Shown here: positions 45,526 to 55,129 of the stretch, in pieces
How positions within the stretch are numbered: position 1 is the first letter of the stretch
Layout: each line of letters opens with the position of its first letter
From: Niveispirillum irakense DSM 11586
GTDB taxonomy: Bacteria > Pseudomonadota > Alphaproteobacteria > Azospirillales > Azospirillaceae
Assembly (NCBI RefSeq): GCF_000429645.1
Contig: NZ_AUCG01000016.1
Coordinates: 62,001 to 126,000 of the forward strand
Length of the DNA: 64,000 bases
Reading direction: 5' to 3'
Made by a program: the position numbers and the translations under genes
The notes under the pieces: model-generated
What the model saw: the letters and a program-made list of their open reading frames with translations, nothing else
What the model was told of the DNA's origin: nothing
The model's database searches: none

Positions 45526-46351
45526 ATAGCTTCTGTGGAGCCCCGGCGAGCGTGTAAAGCCCCCGCTGACCTTCCATCGGCTTGAACTTTTCCGTGATGC
45601 CAAGCACCGTTTCCGCACCGCCCAGATACAGAACGGCATCCGGTGGCATTTGACGGGCCATGGCCTCCAGCACCTTGGTCTTCGTCGGCTGATCGAAATA
45701 GATCAGCACATTACGGCAGAAGACGATGTCGAACTGCCCCAGCGGCGCCAGATCACCCAGCAGATTATATTCGCGATACTGAACCCGGTTGCGGATGTCA
45801 TCGCTTAATTGCCATTTGTCACCCACCTGCTTGAAATATTTCACCAGCAGGGTGATGGGCAGGCCGCGCTGCACCTCGAACTGCGTGTAAAGGCCGGCTT
45901 TGGCCTTCTGCACCATTTCGCCAGACAGATCGGTACCGACGATCTCAATCTTCCAGCCGGCCAGCTTGGCACCTTCCTCGGCCAGCAGCATGGCCAGGGA
46001 ATAGGCCTCCTGCCCGGAAGAGCAGGCCGCCGACCAGATCCGGATCACCTTCTTGGCCTGACGGTTGGCCAGCATCATCGGCAGAACGACGCTCTTGAAC
46101 TGGTCGAACGGCTTTTGATCCCGGTAGAAGGAGGATTCGTTGGTGGTCATCGCCTCGGTGATGTCACGCAGCAGGGCTTCATCCCGCTTTGTGCGCACCT
46201 GGGCCGCCATTTCATCCAGACCCTTCAGGTTCCATTTGCGGGCCACCGGCATCAACCGGCTTTCCAGCAGATAGGCCTTGTCAGAGGTCAGCACCAAGCC
46301 GGAACGCTGCCGCAGCAGGGTGCAGAACATATCGAAATCTTCGACCTTCAT
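45524..46351 (-). CDS. cheR: Chemotaxis protein methyltransferase CheR
   Basis: 275 residues. The N-terminal helical domain (MKVEDFDMFCTLLRQRSGL...EAMTTNESSFYRDQKPFDQF) and the SAM-binding IWSAACSSGQEAYSLAM with FDIVFCRNVLIYFD are the CheR signature. It methylates glutamates of chemoreceptors for adaptation, opposite to CheB. Last gene of the che operon, its ATG overlapping the cheB stop by four bases (ATGA). Confidence 0.95.
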   Translation of the reverse strand: MKVEDFDMFCTLLRQRSGLVLTSDKAYLLESRLMPVARKWNLKGLDEMAAQVRTKRDEALLRDITEAMTTNESSFYRDQKPFDQFKSVVLPMMLANRQAKKVIRIWSAACSSGQEAYSLAMLLAEEGAKLAGWKIEIVGTDLSGEMVQKAKAGLYTQFEVQRGLPITLLVKYFKQVGDKWQLSDDIRNRVQYREYNLLGDLAPLGQFDIVFCRNVLIYFDQPTKTKVLEAMARQMPPDAVLYLGGAETVLGITEKFKPMEGQRGLYTLAGAPQKL

Positions 46352-47568
46352 GCTGCCTGCCTCAATGCGAGCTTACGGATATAGGGGCCGATTTCTTTAA
46401 GGGGCAGCACCGCGCTGCAGAGACCTGCCGTGGCCACCGCACCCGGCATGCCCCACACAACGCTGGACGCCTCGTCCTGACCGATGATGGAACCACCGGC
46501 TTGGACCACATTCTCCGATCCGCGCTGACCATCATGGCCCATACCGGTCAGAATGGTCACAAGCACGCGGCGGCCATAGGCCTTTACAATAGAGCGCAGC
46601 ATCGGGTCCACCGCCGGCCGGCAGAAATTCTCCGGCGGATCCTTGGTCAGAGCCAGACAATTCACACCGTTCTTCTGGACCACCAGCATGTGGAAATCGC
46701 CCGGTGCCACATAGGCATGGCCGCCGACGATGGGTTCCCCATCCTTGGCTTCCGTACAGGCAATGCCGCACTGCCGGGTAATATGCTCGGCCAGAATGGT
46801 CGTGAAGGTGGCCGGCATATGCTGGGTGATCAGGATCGGCTGCTTCAGATCCTTCAAGTGGCTCAACACCTCAAAAAGGGCCTGGGGACCACCGGTTGAA
46901 CTGCCAATCGCCAGGACATCGGGCCGGAAATCCGCCGGCGTGCGCAAGGTGATCGGTGCCGGTTCCGGCTTGGGACGGACCGGGGTCGGCAAGGTGTAAC
47001 TGGTGGTCGGCTGCGCCGTGACGGTGGACGGCGTGGCCAGACCCGGGCGGGCAACAGGTGCCGCCGGGCTGGTTGCCGGCGCCCCCCCCGCCTTGCGGGG
47101 GTCGGCGCGCCGGGCCGCCTGGGCCAGCACCTTCACCTTCTCGGTCAACTCGCGCTTGAAATCATCAGCGCTGGTCAACTCCCGCGTTGAAGAGGGCTTG
47201 GGGATATAGTCCGCCGCCCCCGCCTTCAAGGCGCGCAAGCTGATATCCGCATTTTTCGCCGTCAGGGTCGAAGCCATGACGATTTTCACATGCGGATCAA
47301 TCGCAAGCAGGTGCGGCAGGGCGGAAAGCCCGTCCAGCACCGGCATCTCGATATCAAGGACAATCACGTCGATCGTCTGGCGCTGCAACGTGTTGATGGC
47401 CATCTGACCATTCGCCACAGATGCAACGACCTTGATCTCCGGATTTCCCTCAAGGGAACGGGTCAGCAGCCCGCGGATGACAGCACTGTCATCCACGACC
47501 ATGACCCGGTAGGGCTCTGTGCCGGCCGATGCCACCTGGGGCACCGATCTTCCGGGAAGCTCATTCAT
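46348..47568 (-). CDS. cheB: Protein-glutamate methylesterase CheB
   Basis: 406 residues from MNELPGR; a TTG nine bases earlier (47577) is an alternative. Receiver domain (YRVMVVDDSAVIRG; phosphoacceptor Asp in DVIVLDIEMP), a Pro/Thr/Ala-rich linker of about 60 residues, then the methylesterase/deamidase domain with the catalytic Ser in IGSSTGG, His in QHMPATFT and Asp in GMGHDGQRG. It removes receptor methyl groups when phosphorylated by CheA. Coupled to cheR by overlap. Confidence 0.95.
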   Translation of the reverse strand: MNELPGRSVPQVASAGTEPYRVMVVDDSAVIRGLLTRSLEGNPEIKVVASVANGQMAINTLQRQTIDVIVLDIEMPVLDGLSALPHLLAIDPHVKIVMASTLTAKNADISLRALKAGAADYIPKPSSTRELTSADDFKRELTEKVKVLAQAARRADPRKAGGAPATSPAAPVARPGLATPSTVTAQPTTSYTLPTPVRPKPEPAPITLRTPADFRPDVLAIGSSTGGPQALFEVLSHLKDLKQPILITQHMPATFTTILAEHITRQCGIACTEAKDGEPIVGGHAYVAPGDFHMLVVQKNGVNCLALTKDPPENFCRPAVDPMLRSIVKAYGRRVLVTILTGMGHDGQRGSENVVQAGGSIIGQDEASSVVWGMPGAVATAGLCSAVLPLKEIGPYIRKLALRQAA

Positions 47569-47589
47569 TGTCTGCAATCCCGGACGGGC

Positions 47590-47955
47590 TCAGAGGAGCC
47601 CGACCTGCTGGAACTTGGTCTGGATAATATCGCTGTCGAAGGGCTTCATGATGTACTCATTGGCCCCGGCCGACAGCGCTTCCTGGATGTGTGCCAGGTC
47701 GTTTTCGGTGGTGCAGAACACCACCTTCGGCGCCTGGCCACCCGTCATTTTCCGCAGACGGCGCAGGAACTCGATGCCGGTCATCACCGGCATGTTCCAG
47801 TCAAGCAGGATCGCGTCGGGCATGACCCGGGCGCAATGATCCATGGCCTGCTTGCCATCTTCGGCTTCATCGCAGGTAAATCCCAGTTCTTCCAGGATCT
47901 TACGCGCCACCTTGCGGACGACGCGACTGTCATCGACGACAAGACAGGACTTCAT
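47590..47955 (-). CDS. cheY: Chemotaxis response regulator CheY
   Basis: A 121-residue single receiver domain. Acidic pair DD (VVDDSR), phosphoacceptor Asp in AILLDWNMPVMTG, Thr in FCTTEND and Lys in YIMKPFD are all present. It diffuses from CheA to the flagellar motor or another target. ATG 47955 is chosen over a TTG just before it. Located between cheW and cheB in the che operon. Confidence 0.95.
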   Translation of the reverse strand: MKSCLVVDDSRVVRKVARKILEELGFTCDEAEDGKQAMDHCARVMPDAILLDWNMPVMTGIEFLRRLRKMTGGQAPKVVFCTTENDLAHIQEALSAGANEYIMKPFDSDIIQTKFQQVGLL

Positions 47956-47982
47956 CAATCGACCTCGGATGTCGTACGTGGT

Positions 47983-48477
47983 TTACGCCGCTTCAATATT
48001 AGCAAAATTCAGCAGCTTGGAGACATCCAGAACAACGAGAAGAGTCTCCTTCAGGCGATAAATACCTGTGGAAATTTCTCTCCAGCGCTGATCCATGGTT
48101 GCCGGGTGACGTTCGAAATCGTCGGTGGTGAGGCTCAACACCTCGCCGACATGGTCCACCATAAGGGAATAAAGCTCCCCCTTATGGTCAACAACGATGC
48201 TCATCCCCGGCTTGCCACCCGTACGGGCGGGCAGGCCAAGGCGCAGGCGCACATCGATCGCAGTGACGATGCGGCCACGCAGGTTCAGGCTACCCGCCAC
48301 TTCCGGCGGCGCCAGGGGGATGCGGGTGATCTTCTGCGGCCCCAGAACGTCCTGTACCTGCAGAACCGGGATACCGAAAAGCTGATCCGCAATGGTCGCC
48401 GTCACGAAATCTTCGTTCTTGGCGATGGCGATTTCCTGGGAACCAGCCTTCTTGACGGCAGGGAGACGCGCGCTCAT
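47983..48477 (-). CDS. cheW: Chemotaxis coupling protein CheW
   Basis: 164 residues, one CheW domain: DFVTATIADQLFGIPVLQVQDVL, GSLNLRGRIVTAIDVRLRLGL, YSLMVDHVGEVLSL. It links chemoreceptors to CheA. Its ATG overlaps the cheA stop by four bases (ATGA), implying coupled translation and roughly matched amounts with CheA. Confidence 0.95.
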   Translation of the reverse strand: MSARLPAVKKAGSQEIAIAKNEDFVTATIADQLFGIPVLQVQDVLGPQKITRIPLAPPEVAGSLNLRGRIVTAIDVRLRLGLPARTGGKPGMSIVVDHKGELYSLMVDHVGEVLSLTTDDFERHPATMDQRWREISTGIYRLKETLLVVLDVSKLLNFANIEAA

Positions 48478-51224
48478 GCGGCACCTTTTTCGGTAATGGT
48501 CTGCTGCAGGGTGAAGAGCAGAGCTTCACGGTCGAACTTGGCGACATAATCGTTGAAGCCGGCCTCGCGGCCACGATCCAGGTCGCGGGGCGTGGAATGG
48601 CTGGACAAGGCCACCAGCGGTGTGGAGGCCCAGCGGGTGGTGGCCCGCACAGCCTGGGCGAAGTCCAACCCGCTCATGCCCGGCATCTCGATGTCGGACA
48701 CAATCACGTCGAACTCTTCGCCATTGTCGCAGAGGGCCAGCGCCTCGTCGGCACTTTCCACCGCTGTGACATCATAGCCGGAGACGGTCAGCAGCGGCGT
48801 CAGCAGGTTCCGGAAGAACGGGCTGTCATCCACCAGCAGAACGCGGTGCTGACGCTCATCCTCGAAGCTCTCATGCGCGTTGCCGAACCAGTCCTTGAAG
48901 GCGCGGGTCAGGTAGAAACCGGCATCGATAACATCGGTCGCCTTGCTGGCGATGATGGCGGAGCCCAGGAAGCCCGGACGCTCGGTCCCCAGCTCGACCT
49001 GGAGACGATCCTCGACGATATCGACGATCTCGTCCACCACCAGACCCATGGAGCGCTCGCCATCGGCGAACACCACCACCGGCTGGCGCTTGTCGCGCAC
49101 GATCTTCCAGTTGGGATCGATGGGCACCAGCGGCATCAGCTTGCCGCGATACTGGACCACCGGCTCGCCGTTGGACAGTTCCACCTGGTTGAGATCGATA
49201 TCTTCCAGACGGGCGACCAGCGACAGCGGCACCGCCTTCGGCCCACCCTCGCCGGCGCTGAACAGCAGCAGCGCCATCTTGTCGTCTTCCCGGCGGGTGG
49301 AAGCCTTGGCCACTTCCTGCGCCGCACCATGGGTGTCCTGCACCGTCATATTGCCGGATGCGGTGGCGATACCGTTCGGGTCCAGGATCATGATCACCGA
49401 ACCATCGCCCAGGATCGTATTGCCGGAGAACAGTTCGATATGCCGCAGGATCGGCGCCACCGGCTTGACCACGATTTCTTCGGTGTCGAAGACGCGGTCC
49501 ACGATGATGCCGAACGTGTAATTGCCAACCTGGCTGACGACGATGAAGGTTTCCCGCTTATCGTCATCCTGGGCATCGCCCAGCTTCAGCAGGCGCTGCA
49601 GGCTGACCAGCGGCAGCAGACGGTTGCGCAGACGCAGGACCGGCGCACCATTGATACGCTCAATCTTGTGTTCGCTGTCATCAGCGGCGCGCACCAGCTC
49701 AACCACGCTGATCTGCGGCACCGCGAACCGTTCGGATGCGCATTCCACGATCAGGGCCGACACGATGGCCAGCGTCAGCGGGATCTTGATGGTGAAGGTC
49801 GTGCCACGGCCTTCAACCGACCGCATCTCGATCGTGCCGCCGATCTTCTCGATATTGGTCTTCACCACATCCATGCCGACGCCACGGCCGGAAACAGACG
49901 TGACCTTGGCGGCGGTGGAGAAGCCCGGCTTGAAAATAAATTGCTGGATCTGCTGGTCCGACATCTGAGCAAGTTCGGACTCGCTCGCCAGACCATTCTG
50001 AATGATCTTCGCCTTGATCTTGGACAGGGCCAGACCCTTACCATCATCGCTGATCTCGATGATGATATGACCACCTTCATGGAAGGCGTTCAGGGTGATG
50101 CGGCCCGTCTCGGACTTGCCGGCGGCCAGACGTTCAGCCGGGATTTCCAGACCATGGTCGCCGGAATTGCGAACCATGTGGGTCAGCGGATCCTTGATCA
50201 GTTCCAGCACCTGACGGTCAAGTTCCGTCTCGGCACCGAGCATCTGCAGCTCGATCTTCTTGTGCAGTTCGTGGCTGAGGTCGCGGACCAGACGCGGCAG
50301 CTTGGCCCAGGCATTGCCGATGGGCTGCATGCGCGTCTTCATCACGCCTTCCTGCAGCTCCGACGTTACATGGTTCAGGCGCTGCAAAGGTGCTGCAAAT
50401 TCGCTGTCTTTCTGCGACCGCAGGATCTGGAGAAGCTGGTTGCGGGTCAGCACCAGTTCGGAAACCATGGTCATCAGGTTTTCCAGCAGATCCACATGCA
50501 CGCGAATGGTCTGCTGGGCCAGCGCGCTTTCCTTGGCGCTTTCGCCACGCACATCGTCGGCCGGGGTGCTGGCGGCTTCCACGCGCGGCGGCGGCGGGGG
50601 CGGCTCTGCCGGCGGGGCGGCGTGGGCAACAGGCGCCACATCGCGACCAGCCGGCGCCGCGGCCGGGGCCGCAGCGACCGGAACCGGCGGCGGGGGCGGC
50701 GGGGGCGAAGCCGGCTCCGCGGTGGCAGCAGGGCCCAATGTGTGGGTCAGATGGGCCGGAACCGGCTCGAAAAGCTGATCGGGATCGCTCTCGGCGGCGG
50801 CAGGGGTTTCCACCACAGCGGGGGCAGCACCTGCCTTGGGCAATTCCCGGCCTTCGGCCATGGCATTCAGCCGGTCGATCAGGTCCTGATCACCACCGGG
50901 CGGTTCCGCCTCGGTCTGCTCAAGAACCGAAAGGATACCCTTGATCGTATCCAGCGATTCGAGGATCAGCGAAACGGCGTAGGGGGAAACATGCAGTTCG
51001 CCGTCACGGAACTTGCCCAATACATTCTCGGCAGCATGCGCAACGGATTCAAGCCGTGGCAGCCCCAGGAACCCGCAGGTTCCCTTGATGGTATGGACCA
51101 GACGGAAAATATTGCTCAACAGCCCCGGATCATTGGGGTTCTGTTCCAGTTTGACCAACTCGACGTCGAGGACGGCAAGATTTTCATTGGTCTCGGTGAG
51201 AAATTCACTCAGCAGATCATCCAT
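48474..51224 (-). CDS. cheA: Hybrid chemotaxis histidine kinase CheA with second CheW-like domain and C-terminal receiver
   Basis: 916 residues. Domains in order: HPt with phosphorylatable His44 (LVHTIKGTCGFLGL); a Pro/Ala-rich linker of about 100 residues in place of the usual CheY-binding P2 domain; dimerisation helices (HVDLLENLMTMVSELVLTRNQLLQ, about 245-310); HATPase (HMVRNSGDHGLE, DDGKGL, GRGVGMDVV); a first CheW domain (about 490-620); a second CheW-like domain (about 645-775, REDDKMALLLFSAGEG...GLVVDEIVDIVED); and a receiver (about 795-916, VLLVDDSPFFRN; Asp in VIVSDIEMPG). The extra parts suggest an internal phosphate sink or a distinct array geometry. First gene of cheAWYBR. Confidence 0.94.
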   Translation of the reverse strand: MDDLLSEFLTETNENLAVLDVELVKLEQNPNDPGLLSNIFRLVHTIKGTCGFLGLPRLESVAHAAENVLGKFRDGELHVSPYAVSLILESLDTIKGILSVLEQTEAEPPGGDQDLIDRLNAMAEGRELPKAGAAPAVVETPAAAESDPDQLFEPVPAHLTHTLGPAATAEPASPPPPPPPVPVAAAPAAAPAGRDVAPVAHAAPPAEPPPPPPRVEAASTPADDVRGESAKESALAQQTIRVHVDLLENLMTMVSELVLTRNQLLQILRSQKDSEFAAPLQRLNHVTSELQEGVMKTRMQPIGNAWAKLPRLVRDLSHELHKKIELQMLGAETELDRQVLELIKDPLTHMVRNSGDHGLEIPAERLAAGKSETGRITLNAFHEGGHIIIEISDDGKGLALSKIKAKIIQNGLASESELAQMSDQQIQQFIFKPGFSTAAKVTSVSGRGVGMDVVKTNIEKIGGTIEMRSVEGRGTTFTIKIPLTLAIVSALIVECASERFAVPQISVVELVRAADDSEHKIERINGAPVLRLRNRLLPLVSLQRLLKLGDAQDDDKRETFIVVSQVGNYTFGIIVDRVFDTEEIVVKPVAPILRHIELFSGNTILGDGSVIMILDPNGIATASGNMTVQDTHGAAQEVAKASTRREDDKMALLLFSAGEGGPKAVPLSLVARLEDIDLNQVELSNGEPVVQYRGKLMPLVPIDPNWKIVRDKRQPVVVFADGERSMGLVVDEIVDIVEDRLQVELGTERPGFLGSAIIASKATDVIDAGFYLTRAFKDWFGNAHESFEDERQHRVLLVDDSPFFRNLLTPLLTVSGYDVTAVESADEALALCDNGEEFDVIVSDIEMPGMSGLDFAQAVRATTRWASTPLVALSSHSTPRDLDRGREAGFNDYVAKFDREALLFTLQQTITEKGAA

Positions 51225-51496
51225 GGTCCATGCCCCGTTCGGGAAAACCCCAGTTTCCGCACTGTCCGCCTACTGACTTGCGCACTGGCCGGAAGCGATC
51301 CGGCCACAGAGCAGCGCCAAAGGCCAATGAAGTTAATCCGAAGTTCGTTTAAATCATCTTACTATCCGAATTGATGGCCCGCCGCCCCACACTTTGGCAA
51401 GTGGAACCTTACCTCTTTTCGGTTAGGTAGGGCCATTCGAATATCGTGTTTCCACGCCCTTCGCGTTGAGACAAATCATATGGAGAGGGGAAATGT
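51225..51496. other. cheA upstream region
   Basis: 272 bases between chpT and cheA, same strand. Contains an 8-bp stem with G-U pairs (about 51408-51433) but no clear T-run. The che operon promoter probably lies here. No gene is seen. Confidence 0.4.
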
Positions 51497-52150
51497 TTAC
51501 CCGCTCACCGGCTCGATCAGCAGCGCGATTTCACCACCCGCCTGCCGGGTAGACAGGCTGAAACCATAGAATGCAGCCATGCGGGGCAGAAGGTGGGCCA
51601 GCACCGACCGCGGTTCCAACGCCGTATCATCCAGCGTCCCGGCCAGGGCCGGCAATGCTTCCGCCCGGAAAGCGGCCCCCTGCCCGGTGCCGGTAATGGT
51701 GAGCCCCCCCTCATCAGGCGTCGGGGAGAGGCGGAGGACACCGCCACGGGGCATCCCCTCCTCCACCACCAAGGCCGCCAGAAGGGCCAGCTTCAACAGG
51801 CCCGGTTTTGTGGATGCTGGCATCGACGGGGGCGCAGCCCAGTCCAGGGAGATGCGGCCACCATGGAACCAGCCATCCAGGGCGGCACGGGCATCGGCAG
51901 GACGCAGCCCCCCCTGCGCCCCGGCGGCCCCCAGCACAAGCCGGAACAGGGCAAGCCGCCGCGCCGCACTGGCGGCACTGTCAGCGATCAGATCCAGCGC
52001 ATCCCCGGCCTCAATGAGATTTGACCCCTGATCGGCCATCTCCTCCATCAACTCGACACCGTTATTCACGGCGCCGACCGGGCCCACCAAATCGTGGCAG
52101 AGGCGTGAACAGAGTAATTCCACCGCCCGCAGCCCTAATACCGCTTCCAT
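51497..52150 (-). CDS. chpT: Histidine phosphotransferase ChpT-like
   Basis: 217 residues. The DHp-like helix carries the phosphoacceptor motif LLCSRLCHDLVGPVGAVNNGVEL with His19-Asp20, and the second half resembles a degenerate HATPase fold (AALVVEEGMPRGGVLRLSP) that does not bind ATP in ChpT. In Caulobacter and relatives ChpT relays phosphate from CckA to CtrA and CpdR. Here it is placed 272 bases upstream of cheA on the same strand, so motility control and the CtrA pathway may be connected. cckA and ctrA are not in the window. Confidence 0.83.
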   Translation of the reverse strand: MEAVLGLRAVELLCSRLCHDLVGPVGAVNNGVELMEEMADQGSNLIEAGDALDLIADSAASAARRLALFRLVLGAAGAQGGLRPADARAALDGWFHGGRISLDWAAPPSMPASTKPGLLKLALLAALVVEEGMPRGGVLRLSPTPDEGGLTITGTGQGAAFRAEALPALAGTLDDTALEPRSVLAHLLPRMAAFYGFSLSTRQAGGEIALLIEPVSG

Positions 52151-52281
52151 GACCGATTCCCCCTGTCATCGGAACGCTGATACAACCATGCTGTTACATA
52201 TATGTGTGAAGAAGCCAGGTGCTTGTTCTTTTTACCCGGCAGGAGCATAGACCGGCCGGATCATGATCGGGAACAGACGAT

Positions 52282-52476
52282 ATGGATGAAACACTTGTGC
52301 CGGGCGCTTTCGTGCGCCATCCCGCGCAGCCGGACTGGGGGCTGGGTCAGGTCCAGTCCGTGATCGGCCACCGGGTGACGGTCAATTTCGAAAATGCCGG
52401 CAAATTACTGATCGACATCACAGCCGCCCCCCTCAGCCTGGTGGATGATGACGACCCTGCCCTCGCCGGGCCGTGA
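52282..52476 (+). CDS. DUF3553 protein
   Basis: 64 residues. The whole protein is one small beta domain (LVPGAFVRHPAQPDWGLGQVQSVIGHRVTVNFENAGKLLID), like the CarD/TRCF or UvrD C-terminal Tudor-like domains to which DUF3553 is related. Function is unknown; the Tudor-like fold suggests binding RNA polymerase or another protein. Upstream of moaA and divergent from chpT. Confidence 0.82.
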   Translation: MDETLVPGAFVRHPAQPDWGLGQVQSVIGHRVTVNFENAGKLLIDITAAPLSLVDDDDPALAGP

Positions 52477-52581
52477 CGTCACCCGAATCGGCACGGCACG
52501 GCGGGGCACGAACTGTCAGGGGTTGAGCATCCCTGCCGGCATGCCATATCCTGATCTCTGTTGAACCCGAGGCATCTCCTC

Positions 52582-53634
52582 ATGCCCCTTGCCGATGGAC
52601 TGGCGCCTGCCCCGCGCGGCGGCCTTGCCCCCCTGACCGACCCATTTGGCCGGGCCATCACCTATGTCCGCGTCTCAGTGACGGATCGGTGTGATTTCCG
52701 CTGTGTCTATTGCATGTCGGAAGACATGCACTTCCTGCCCAAGGCCGACATCCTGTCGCTGGAGGAGTTGGACCGGCTCTGCTCCGCCTTTGTGGCGCTG
52801 GGGACGCGCAAGCTGCGCCTGACAGGGGGGGAGCCGCTGGTCAGGCGCAACATCATGGAACTGATCCGCAGCCTGGGCCGCCACGTGCGCAGCGGGGCGC
52901 TGGATGAGTTGACCCTGACCACGAATGGCAGCCAGCTTGCCCGCCATGCCGATGATCTGCGCGCCGCCGGTGTCCGGCGGATCAATGTCTCCGTCGATAC
53001 GCTGGATGCCGGCCGGTTCCAGTCCATCACCCGCTGGGGCCGCCTGCCCCAGGTGCTGGAAGGGCTGGAAGCGGCCAAACAGGCCGGGCTGGAAGTGAAG
53101 ATCAACGCCGTCGCCCTGAAAGGCGTGAATGACGACGAGTTGGACGGGATGCTGGCCTGGTGCGGCGAACAGGGCTTCGACCTGACGCTGATCGAGGTGA
53201 TGCCGCTGGGCGACATGGATGGCAATGGCGGGGGCGCGGTGCGGGAGGAACAGTTCCTGTCCCTGCGCGATGTGCGGGCCGATCTGGAAAAGCGCTGGAC
53301 CCTGCTGGACAGCGATTACCGTACCGGCGGCCCCGCCCGTTATGTGACGGTGAAGGAAACCGGGCGGCGCCTGGGTTTCATCACGCCCTTGACGCATAAT
53401 TTCTGTGAAAGCTGCAACCGGGTGCGCGTCACCTGTACCGGCACGCTTTACATGTGCCTGGGGCAGGAGGATGCAGCCGATCTGCGCGCGCCCTTGCGGG
53501 CCGCCGATAATGACGGGCCGCTGATCCAGGCAATCCGCGAAGCCATCACCCGTAAGCCGCAGGGGCATGATTTCATCATCGACCGTCGCCGTGGCCCTGC
53601 CGTGGGCCGGCATATGAGCGTGACGGGCGGTTAA
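52582..53634 (+). CDS. moaA: GTP 3',8-cyclase MoaA
   Basis: 350 residues, a radical-SAM enzyme. The N-terminal 4Fe-4S motif is Cys37-x3-Cys41-x2-Cys44 (CDFRCVYC), and the C-terminal cluster Cys ligands are in [18 protein letters not shown]. It makes 3',8-cyclo-dihydro-GTP from GTP, the first step of molybdenum cofactor synthesis. MoaC partner is not in the window, but the modABC transporter is, so both ends of molybdenum use are represented. ATG 52582 is preferred to a TTG at 52561. The last residues ([10 protein letters not shown]) carry the GG tail seen in MoaA. Confidence 0.95.
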   Translation: MPLADGLAPAPRGGLAPLTDPFGRAITYVRVSVTDRCDFRCVYCMSEDMHFLPKADILSLEELDRLCSAFVALGTRKLRLTGGEPLVRRNIMELIRSLGRHVRSGALDELTLTTNGSQLARHADDLRAAGVRRINVSVDTLDAGRFQSITRWGRLPQVLEGLEAAKQAGLEVKINAVALKGVNDDELDGMLAWCGEQGFDLTLIEVMPLGDMDGNGGGAVREEQFLSLRDVRADLEKRWTLLDSDYRTGGPARYVTVKETGRRLGFITPLTHNFCESCNRVRVTCTGTLYMCLGQEDAADLRAPLRAADNDGPLIQAIREAITRKPQGHDFIIDRRRGPAVGRHMSVTGG

Positions 53635-53741
53635 CCACGCCCGTAATGGCCGGCCCCCTTTATTGACACCGGATGACAGATGACCGGCGCGCACAACCTG
53701 TATAAGGTGCCGCCACCCTCCGGAGCCGCCAGGAACCCAGC

Positions 53742-54515
53742 TTGACGCCTGTTCCCCAGCCCCTCGCCTTTGTTGCCGCCGACACGGCCGATGCCTGCGC
53801 TGCCCGCCAGAGGCTGGCACAGCGCTATGGCGGCGTGCCGCCGGAGGAGGCCGGCATCATCGTCGCCCTGGGGGGCGACGGCTTCCTGCTGGAAACCTTG
53901 CACCGCTATCTGACGCTGGGCACGCCTGTCTATGGCATGAACCGGGGATCAGTCGGCTTCCTGCTGAATGATTTCAGCGAGGATGGGCTGAGCGCCCGGC
54001 TGATGCGGGCGCAGCGCGTGGTGCTGCATCCGCTGCGCATGACGGCAACCCGTCAGGATGGCAGCGTGACCGACGGCCTGGCCTTCAACGAAGTGTCGCT
54101 GCTGCGGGAAACCCGGCAGGCCGCCAAGCTGCGCGTCATGGTGGACGGGGTGGAACGGATGGAGGAACTGGTCTGTGACGGGGCGCTGGTTTCCACCCCC
54201 GCCGGCAGCACCGCCTATAACCTGTCCGCCCATGGGCCGATCCTGCCGCTGGGCGCCGACATCCTGGCCCTGACCCCGATCAGCGCCTTTCGTCCCCGGC
54301 GCTGGCGCGGCGCCCTGCTGCCGCATACCGCCAAAATCCGCTTCGATGTGCTGGAACCGGCCAAGCGCCCGGTCAGTGCCGTGGCCGACTTCACCGAAGT
54401 GCGCGATGTGGCGCGGGTGGAAATTCACGAGGATCGGGGCGTGGCCAGCACCCTGCTGTTCGACCCGGAACTGGCGCTGGAGGAACGGATCCTCAAGGAA
54501 CAGTTCACGCCATAG
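53742..54515 (+). CDS. nadK: NAD kinase
   Basis: 257 residues. GGDGFLLE (residues 44-51) is the NAD/ATP-binding GGDG motif; [37 protein letters not shown] and [10 protein letters not shown] complete the family pattern. It phosphorylates NAD to NADP. The only reasonable start is TTG 53742, with AGGA eight bases upstream; the protein has no ATG before residue 67. Preceded by moaA and followed by a small unknown gene. Confidence 0.95.
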   Translation: MTPVPQPLAFVAADTADACAARQRLAQRYGGVPPEEAGIIVALGGDGFLLETLHRYLTLGTPVYGMNRGSVGFLLNDFSEDGLSARLMRAQRVVLHPLRMTATRQDGSVTDGLAFNEVSLLRETRQAAKLRVMVDGVERMEELVCDGALVSTPAGSTAYNLSAHGPILPLGADILALTPISAFRPRRWRGALLPHTAKIRFDVLEPAKRPVSAVADFTEVRDVARVEIHEDRGVASTLLFDPELALEERILKEQFTP

Positions 54516-54548
54516 CAACGTCTATCCTTCGAAGATCGGGAGGACCAC

Positions 54549-54968
54549 ATGCCATTCATGGACCGCAATAGTTTCATCGACCTGCTGGACCGGCTGGGAG
54601 ATGAGGATGATCAGGTGGTGCTGGCCGCGGCCCGCACCATCCATGCCCGCGTCGCCGAATCCGGCTATGGCTGGGATGGGCTGCTGCTGGGCGCCGATGC
54701 CAGGACAGCCCGCCCGGCACCGCCGGAAGCCTCCATCCCCGATCCCAATCCCGCACCGGGCCTGGCGCCCGACCGTTCGTGGGAAGATGACGATGATGCC
54801 GCCCTGATTGCCCGGCTGTTGAGTGATTTCGTCCTGTCCGATGATACCCGCCAGGATCTGCTGGACATGCAGGACGAGGCCGGCCGCGGCACCCTGCCAT
54901 CAGGCGACAGCAAATATATCCGTGATCTTGCTGCGCGCCTGTCCCAGGCACCGGGCGTGGATGCCTGA
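54549..54968 (+). CDS. Small unknown protein
   Basis: 139 residues. It has a compact N-terminal helical part (DRNSFIDLLDRLGDEDDQVVLAAARTIHARVAESGYGWDGLLL), then a Pro/Ala-rich linker, and an acidic helical C-terminus (WEDDDDAALIARLLSDFVL...KYIRDLAARLSQ). No signal peptide or membrane helix. No family assigned. A GGGAGGACC ribosome site precedes the ATG and codon use matches the neighbours, so it is probably real and follows nadK in one transcript. Repeat copy D lies after it. Confidence 0.72.
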   Translation: MPFMDRNSFIDLLDRLGDEDDQVVLAAARTIHARVAESGYGWDGLLLGADARTARPAPPEASIPDPNPAPGLAPDRSWEDDDDAALIARLLSDFVLSDDTRQDLLDMQDEAGRGTLPSGDSKYIRDLAARLSQAPGVDA

Positions 54969-55022
54969 ATGATAAAGGGCTGGCCCGGCGGGGAAACCGC
55001 CGCCGGACCAGCCACCGGGCTC

Positions 55023-55115
55023 ATACCAATCTCTCGTGATCGTGGGTGATCACGAGAGATTTTGTACTGTCTCAGTCGCCGCCCTCCAACCCGCCTGAAG
55101 GTCAAACTTCAGGCG
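55023..55115 (+). repeat. Compound-hairpin repeat, copy D (short form)
   Basis: Between convergent genes. It keeps H1 (14 bp, 55028-55041 with 55048-55061, beginning AATCT and ending AGATT as in copy A) and H5 (15 bp, 55086-55100 with 55107-55115 and adjoining bases, GGTCAAA loop region), joined by CGCCGCCCTCCA; the TTGGCTT core, H3 and H4 are missing. The right end GGTTGGTC resembles copies B and C. Confidence 0.72.
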
Positions 55116-55129
55116 GGTTGGTCTTATCT

